Assembly (NCBI GenBank): GCA_031290325.1
Contig: JAITNU010000131.1
Coordinates: 1 to 17,671, forward strand
Direction of reading: 5' to 3'
DNA: 17,671 bases
From: Treponema sp.
Lineage (GTDB): Bacteria > Spirochaetota > Spirochaetia > Treponematales > Breznakiellaceae
Part shown: positions 13,233 to 17,671 of the stretch, in pieces
Layout of the letters: each line of letters opens with the position of its first letter
Numbering within the stretch: position 1 is the first letter of the stretch
Program-made: the position numbers and the translations under genes
The notes under the pieces: generated by a model
Database searches by the model: none
What the model was told of the DNA's origin: nothing
The model's input: only the letters and a program-made list of their open reading frames with translations

Positions 13233-15133
13233 TGACATCACCAGTACCGGGCAGGGAAGAACGCTATGAAAAGCGCATTACCCTGTTACGGATACTCTTC
13301 ATCGTTATTTTTCTGATTTATGCGTGGAGACTCTTCAGCATGCAGATCTTAAGCGGTGAAGAATACCGGCGCCAGGCACAGGATATATCCCGCCGGGTTA
13401 CGATTATTCCCGCCCAACGGGGAGAAATCTACGACCGTACCTTCAATCAGCCCCTGGTACTCAACACCGATTCCTTCGCGGTCAGCATTACCCCTGCAGA
13501 GGTACCTCCCGGAGAAATACCGACCCTCATTAAAAAGGTTGCCCGGATCCTGGAAATCCCCAGTGAATACATCGACCGGAGAATCCCCCCCCAATACTAC
13601 TACCTCTACCAGCCAGTGGAAGTGGCGGCCAATGTTTCCTTTACGACCATAGCCACCCTGGCAGAACAGGTCGATACCCTGCCCGGGGTTTCCTGGCAGT
13701 CTAAGCCCATGCGGAATTACGTTGATATAGGGAGCCTGTCCCATATCATCGGGTATGTGGGGGATATTACCCGTGATGAACTCACCATGCTCTATAACAA
13801 GGGGTATCATCAGGGGGATCTGATTGGTAAGGCCGGGATAGAACGGCAGTACGATGAGCTGTTACGGGGTAAGGAAGGCCAGGAAACCCGTACCGTCGAT
13901 GTCAGGGGCAGGCGGGTATCTGGGGATCAGAGCGGACGGGAACCGCCGGTGATGGGCAAAAATCTCGTTTTGTCCATTGATTGGCGGATCCAGCAATTAG
14001 TCGAGAAGGCCCTGGGTAAACGCATCGGCGCGGCGGTGGTGCTGCGGCCCACTACCGGTGAGATCCTCGCCATGGTTTCTTACCCCTGGTATGATCCCAA
14101 CCTCTTTAACCGCAACGATATGGGGAGCGAATATCAGACCCTGATCAATGATCCCAATAAACCCTTTCTCAACCGGGCCATCCAGTCAAGCTATCCCCCG
14201 GCGTCAACCTTCAAGATCGTGATGACCACCGGGATTTTGGCGGAAAAGGTCTTTCCCCCTGAGCAAACCGTGGATTGTCTTGGGGAACTGACCTACGGAG
14301 ACCGGCTCTGGCGCTGTCATATCCGCAAGCCCGGGCACGGACACCTTAACCTCCAGCAGGGTATGGCCCAGTCCTGTGACATTTATTACTGGACCGTGGG
14401 ACGGGATTACTTGGGAGTTGAACGGATTGTATCATACGCACGGGACTACGGGTATGGAGAGCTGACCGGCATTGACCTTCCTGGTGAGATTTCCGGCTTC
14501 ATTCCGACTCCCCAGTGGAAGGATCGCCGTTTCCATGAACGCTGGGTGGGAGGTGATACGATGAACATGTCTATCGGCCAGGGCTTCACGCTGGTAACAC
14601 CCCTCCAAATGGCCGATATGGTCGCCATGGTGGTGAACGACGGTGTTATCTACACCCCCCATATCCTCAAGGAGGTCCGGGACCCTCTCACCGGCGTGGT
14701 GGAGCAGAGTATTAGTCCTACGGTCCTCCATACAAGCGATATTGATCCTGCTGTTTTCAGGGGAGTTCGCCGGGATATGCGGGGTGTTATCAGTGACGGG
14801 ACCGCCAAGCCTGTGCTGGACATTGAGGCCGTTACCATCGCGGGAAAGACCGGTACCGCAGAAGTGGGACTCCAGAATCAATGGCATTCCTGGTTTACAG
14901 CCTTCGCCCCCTACGAAACGGCTGATCCTGATGAACGGGTCATCGTTTCCGTCATTGTTGAAGCAGCCAATCCCTGGCAATGGTGGGGGACCTATGCGTC
15001 GGCGATCATTTTTCAGGGTATCTTTGCCAACCAGACCTATGAAGAAGCGGCACAGACCCTGACGCTGGAAAAGCGGCGCCTGGGCTTGAGCTATACCACA
15101 CCGCCCCTCCCGGGACAAGGACGTCGAGAATAA
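13232..15133 (+). CDS. mrdA: Penicillin-binding protein 2 (elongation transpeptidase)
   Basis: This class B PBP crosslinks peptidoglycan in the elongasome with RodA. The 633-residue protein has a cytoplasmic tail, a membrane anchor (about 17-36), the pedestal domain starting at the AQRGEIYDR motif, and a C-terminal transpeptidase domain. The three active-site motifs are intact: S325-T-F-K with the acylated Ser, S381-C-D, and K539-T-G-T. GGEGRQYN-type spacing is replaced by GDTMNMSIGQG, the normal family stretch after the second motif. GGAGG (13219-13223) precedes the ATG, which overlaps the mreD stop. The stop overlaps the rodA ATG in TAATG. The intact state of this gene contrasts with its broken partner rodA. 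Confidence 0.96.
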   Translation: MTSPVPGREERYEKRITLLRILFIVIFLIYAWRLFSMQILSGEEYRRQAQDISRRVTIIPAQRGEIYDRTFNQPLVLNTDSFAVSITPAEVPPGEIPTLIKKVARILEIPSEYIDRRIPPQYYYLYQPVEVAANVSFTTIATLAEQVDTLPGVSWQSKPMRNYVDIGSLSHIIGYVGDITRDELTMLYNKGYHQGDLIGKAGIERQYDELLRGKEGQETRTVDVRGRRVSGDQSGREPPVMGKNLVLSIDWRIQQLVEKALGKRIGAAVVLRPTTGEILAMVSYPWYDPNLFNRNDMGSEYQTLINDPNKPFLNRAIQSSYPPASTFKIVMTTGILAEKVFPPEQTVDCLGELTYGDRLWRCHIRKPGHGHLNLQQGMAQSCDIYYWTVGRDYLGVERIVSYARDYGYGELTGIDLPGEISGFIPTPQWKDRRFHERWVGGDTMNMSIGQGFTLVTPLQMADMVAMVVNDGVIYTPHILKEVRDPLTGVVEQSISPTVLHTSDIDPAVFRGVRRDMRGVISDGTAKPVLDIEAVTIAGKTGTAEVGLQNQWHSWFTAFAPYETADPDERVIVSVIVEAANPWQWWGTYASAIIFQGIFANQTYEEAAQTLTLEKRRLGLSYTTPPLPGQGRRE

Positions 15134-16443
15134 TGAAAATACGGAACCTCTTAGACATTGATTTTTTCCTTCTTTTGGCCGCTATCACCCTGACGGTCTT
15201 CGGGGTGCTCTTTATCTATTCATCAGGGATGAGCTCCACAGGGGTGCCGGTTTCCACCGAATATATAAAGCAGATCATCTGGGGTATCAGCGGGCTCATA
15301 CTCGCCCTGGTGCTGGCCATGGTCGATTACCAGCGGCTCCTGGGTCTTTCCCTCTACTTCTACCTGGGAACGCTTGGATTGCTCACCTATACCTGTATAT
15401 TCGGCCATACGGTGAACGGCGCCCGTGCATGGATCGGTATTGGTTCCTTCGGCATCCAGCCTTCGTAATTTGCCAAGATCACCACTATCCTGTTTCTTGC
15501 CCGGTATCTGCATACTTCAAAACAAAAAAACGACTCATTTATCCGCTTTCTGGTAGCCTGCGTTATCGTGTTCATCCCCATGGGGCTGGTACTGATTCAG
15601 CCTGATTTTGGAACCTCCCTGGTGTTCATCCCCATACTCCTGGTCATGACCTTTATTGCCGGGGTTTCTATCAGGTACGTCATTTTCTTAGGGGCCTTTA
15701 TTGGGTTAACCGGAACCATCATGGTGTTACCCCTGTGGCAGCAGTACATTCTGAGAAATAGTATGCCCTCCCTTATGATCCTGACCAATGTCCATTTTGT
15801 GGGGGCCACGGTGCTGGCGCTGACCCTGGTGGGGATAATCTCCCTGCTGGGATTGCTCCTTTACAAGAAACAGTATTTTTTCTGGATCCTCTATGGCGTG
15901 GCAATCGTTATTTTCTCCCTGGGGGCTTCGATGTTCTCCCATAAGGTACTCAAGGACTATCAGCTCATGCGGCTCATCGTATTTCTTGATCCCAATGTAG
16001 ACCCCAAGGGGGCGGGATGGAACATCATCCAATCCGCTACGGCCATCGGCTCCGGAGGTCTTTTGGGCAAGGGGTACCTCCAGGGGACCCAGAGCCATTA
16101 CCGCTTCCTCCCCCAGCAGAGCACGGATTTTATCTTCTCGATTTATAGCGAGGAATGGGGACTTATGGGGGGTATCCTCGTTTTTGTCCTCTTCATGCTG
16201 ATATGCTTAAGGCTTATCAGGATCATACACGCTACCTCTGATACCTTCGGCTCCTATATCACCGCAGGGCTGTCAGGCATGTATATCTTTCATTTCCTCA
16301 TCAATGTGGGGATGACTATGGGGATCATGCCGATAACGGGCATACCCCTCCTCTTTATGTCCTACGGAGGCTCTGCCATTATTTCAGCCATGACCGGGAT
16401 TGGTTTAGCCTTGAGTATTCATGTAAGGCGGTTTGTCCGATAA
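15133..16443 (+). pseudogene. rodA: RodA glycosyltransferase with an in-frame stop
   Basis: RodA is the SEDS-family polymerase that makes glycan strands for PBP2 to crosslink. The frame from 15133 to 16443 gives 436 codons, the expected length, and encodes hydrophobic segments all along. It is interrupted once, at codon 112 (15466-15468, TAA). The residues before and after, GIQPS and FAKITTILFLARYL, show that the stop stands for the conserved Glu of the QPSE-FAK motif; a single G-to-T change from GAA explains it. Downstream the reading frame is unbroken and keeps STDFIFSIYSEEWG, with the probable catalytic Asp at codon 332, and a normal C-terminus. No other frameshift or decay is visible. Reinitiation at ATG 15568 would lose the N-terminal helices and has no ribosome-binding site. 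A base-call error, a recent mutation, or readthrough are the alternatives. Confidence 0.88.
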
Positions 16444-16447
16444 CCGG

Positions 16448-17671
16448 CTACACCGGGGCAAAGGTTGTTTTCCGGGGACGACCCGGCCCCCTGGCAGGAG
16501 CTTCTCCTGAAGCAGTTCTGTCCCCAGCTTCCTCTAAAGGAGGGGCTACGACCAGGACATCCACAGTCTCTGGTATGGCAGTTGCCGCGGGAATGGAAGG
16601 CGCGGTATACTCCGCGTCGGATGTTTCATCCTGGCCTGCATCAGCCGTGTTCTTTACAACCCTGTTCTTGATATCTGTCTCCGCTTCCCCATCTTTGATA
16701 TTCCCGCCGGGCTGGTACCCGCCTTGAGGCAATTCCCTGCCAGGGAACATGAGCTTCCGCAGTTTTGTTTCTACTTCTTTGGCAATAGCCGGATTCTCTT
16801 CCAGGTAGACCTTGGTGTTATCCCGGCCTTGGCCCACCTTCTCTTCCCCATAGGCATACCAGGCCCCCTTTTTATCGATGATCTCATATTTAACCGCCGC
16901 ATCCAGAAGACTTCCGATGGCTGAAACCCCCTTCCCGAACATGATTTCCAGTTCCGCCCGCCTGAAGGGGGGGGCCACCTTGTTTTTCACCACCTTGACC
17001 CGTACCCGGTTTCCGATAGCATCGGCATCTCCTTTTTCTATGGTTTCGGTTTTACGGACCTCAAGGCGTACCGAGGAATAGAACTTGAGGGCATTGCCCC
17101 CGGTGGTAGTTTCAGGGTTCCCGAACATGATCCCGATTTTCATACGGATTTGGTTGATGAAGATGAGAATAGTCCGGGACTTCCCGATAGTCGCGGTGAG
17201 CTTCCGCAGGGCCTGGCTCATGAGCCGCGCCTGAAGCCCCATGTGGGAGTCCCCCATATCCCCCTCAATTTCCGCCTGGGGAGTCAGGGCCGCCACAGAA
17301 TCCACCACAATAACGTCTATTGCCCCGGAACGGACCAGGCTTTCGGCGATTTCCAGGCCCTGTTCCCCAGTGTCGGGCTGAGAAATCCAGAGTTCGTCGA
17401 TATTAACCCCCAGGTTCTTCGCATATATCGGGTCCAGGGCATGTTCGGCATCCACAAAGGCGGCGATGCCCCCCAGTTTCTGGGCCTCTGCAACGGCGTG
17501 CAGCGCCAGGGTGGTCTTGCCGGAAGATTCAGGCCCGTAAATTTCGATGATGCGCCCCCGGGGATAGCCGCCAATACCCAGGGCCTCATCCAAGAGTATG
17601 GACCCTGAAGGAATCACCTCAATGCCTGCAGCATTGATGTGGGTTCCCAGCTTCATAAGCGAACCGGAGCC
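16448..17671 (-). CDS. recA: Recombinase RecA (5' end beyond window)
   Basis: RecA forms filaments on single-stranded DNA and catalyses strand exchange. The frame runs off the right edge: the codons before ATG 17656 read GSGSL in frame, matching the family GKGSIMRLG, so the real start is about 30 codons beyond the window. Numbered from 17656, Walker A is GPESSGKT (41-48), Walker B is VIVVDSVAAL (115-124), loop L1 contains EGDMGDSHMGL, loop L2 follows MFGNPETTTGGNAL, and the core ends near residue 305. The last 97 residues form a low-complexity tail: an acidic section (DGEAETD, GQDETSDAEY), a Pro/Ala/Val section, and a basic tip RGPGRPRK (389-396). The tail is much longer than in E. coli. The stop lies five bases from the rodA stop, convergent with no terminator between. 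Confidence 0.96.
   Translation of the reverse strand, partial: GSGSLMKLGTHINAAGIEVIPSGSILLDEALGIGGYPRGRIIEIYGPESSGKTTLALHAVAEAQKLGGIAAFVDAEHALDPIYAKNLGVNIDELWISQPDTGEQGLEIAESLVRSGAIDVIVVDSVAALTPQAEIEGDMGDSHMGLQARLMSQALRKLTATIGKSRTILIFINQIRMKIGIMFGNPETTTGGNALKFYSSVRLEVRKTETIEKGDADAIGNRVRVKVVKNKVAPPFRRAELEIMFGKGVSAIGSLLDAAVKYEIIDKKGAWYAYGEEKVGQGRDNTKVYLEENPAIAKEVETKLRKLMFPGRELPQGGYQPGGNIKDGEAETDIKNRVVKNTADAGQDETSDAEYTAPSIPAATAIPETVDVLVVAPPLEEAGDRTASGEAPARGPGRPRKTTFAPV

Noticed and set aside
15466..15468. Recoding of the rodA stop as selenocysteine or pyrrolysine.
   Set aside because: The codon is TAA, which is neither UGA nor UAG, and no recoding element is visible. The family residue at this place is Glu.

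Overview
The window looks like a chromosomal stretch of a spirochaete, most likely a Treponema of moderate GC. The genus is suggested by a 500-residue protein whose central part resembles T. pallidum Tp0751 (pallilysin), a family I know only from treponemes. It is supported by an RpoS-like sigma factor with no region 1.1 and by a complete rod-shape operon. Nearly all of the window is ordinary single-copy chromosome. No transposase, prophage, tRNA, rRNA or complete CRISPR array was seen.

Layout. Positions 1-88 are a perfect heptanucleotide tandem repeat. Positions 96-410 are an AT-rich gap that ends in a solitary element resembling a type I-C CRISPR repeat, directly against the start of radA (411-1757). 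A long leader with its own promoter (1758-2096) precedes a small RRM-type RNA-binding protein (2097-2390). The next 262-base gap holds two inverted repeats and a plausible unlisted 52-codon membrane-peptide gene (2467-2625). A compact rightward group follows: a small hydrophobic membrane protein, miaB, a LapA-like protein and an exported SPOR-domain protein (2653-5584). A leftward operon converges on it: a LysM protein with a degenerate LytM domain, a sigma-70 factor, and the pallilysin-related protein coupled to it by an ATGA overlap (8989 down to 5579). From a divergent control region (8990-9214) the rightward genes resume: a CYTH protein, a membrane-anchored TPR protein, then mreB-mreC-mreD-mrdA-rodA (10825-16443). 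A recA gene, truncated by the right edge, converges on rodA (17671 down to 16448).

How the genes fit together. The main theme is envelope growth. MreB, MreC, MreD, PBP2 and RodA form the elongasome. The SPOR protein (a family that binds denuded glycan) and the LysM/LytM protein (probably non-catalytic, in the EnvC/NlpD manner) fit peptidoglycan remodelling. A second theme is DNA repair and RNA handling, with radA, recA, miaB and the RRM protein.

Main anomalies. (1) rodA carries an in-frame TAA exactly where the conserved Glu of its QPSE motif should be. (2) A CRISPR-repeat-like hairpin and a possible 15-codon leader ORF overlapping the start codon occupy the whole predicted 5' UTR of radA. 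(3) The pallilysin-like domain has lost its HEXXH metalloprotease motif. (4) The LytM domain has lost its metal ligands. (5) RecA has a long tail ending in an AT-hook-like basic tip. (6) The RRM gene's ribosome-binding site lies inside stacked hairpins. (7) The heptamer repeat at the left edge has twelve evenly spaced GGG tracts and is free of stops in every minus-strand frame. All family assignments were made by reading motifs; no database search was run.
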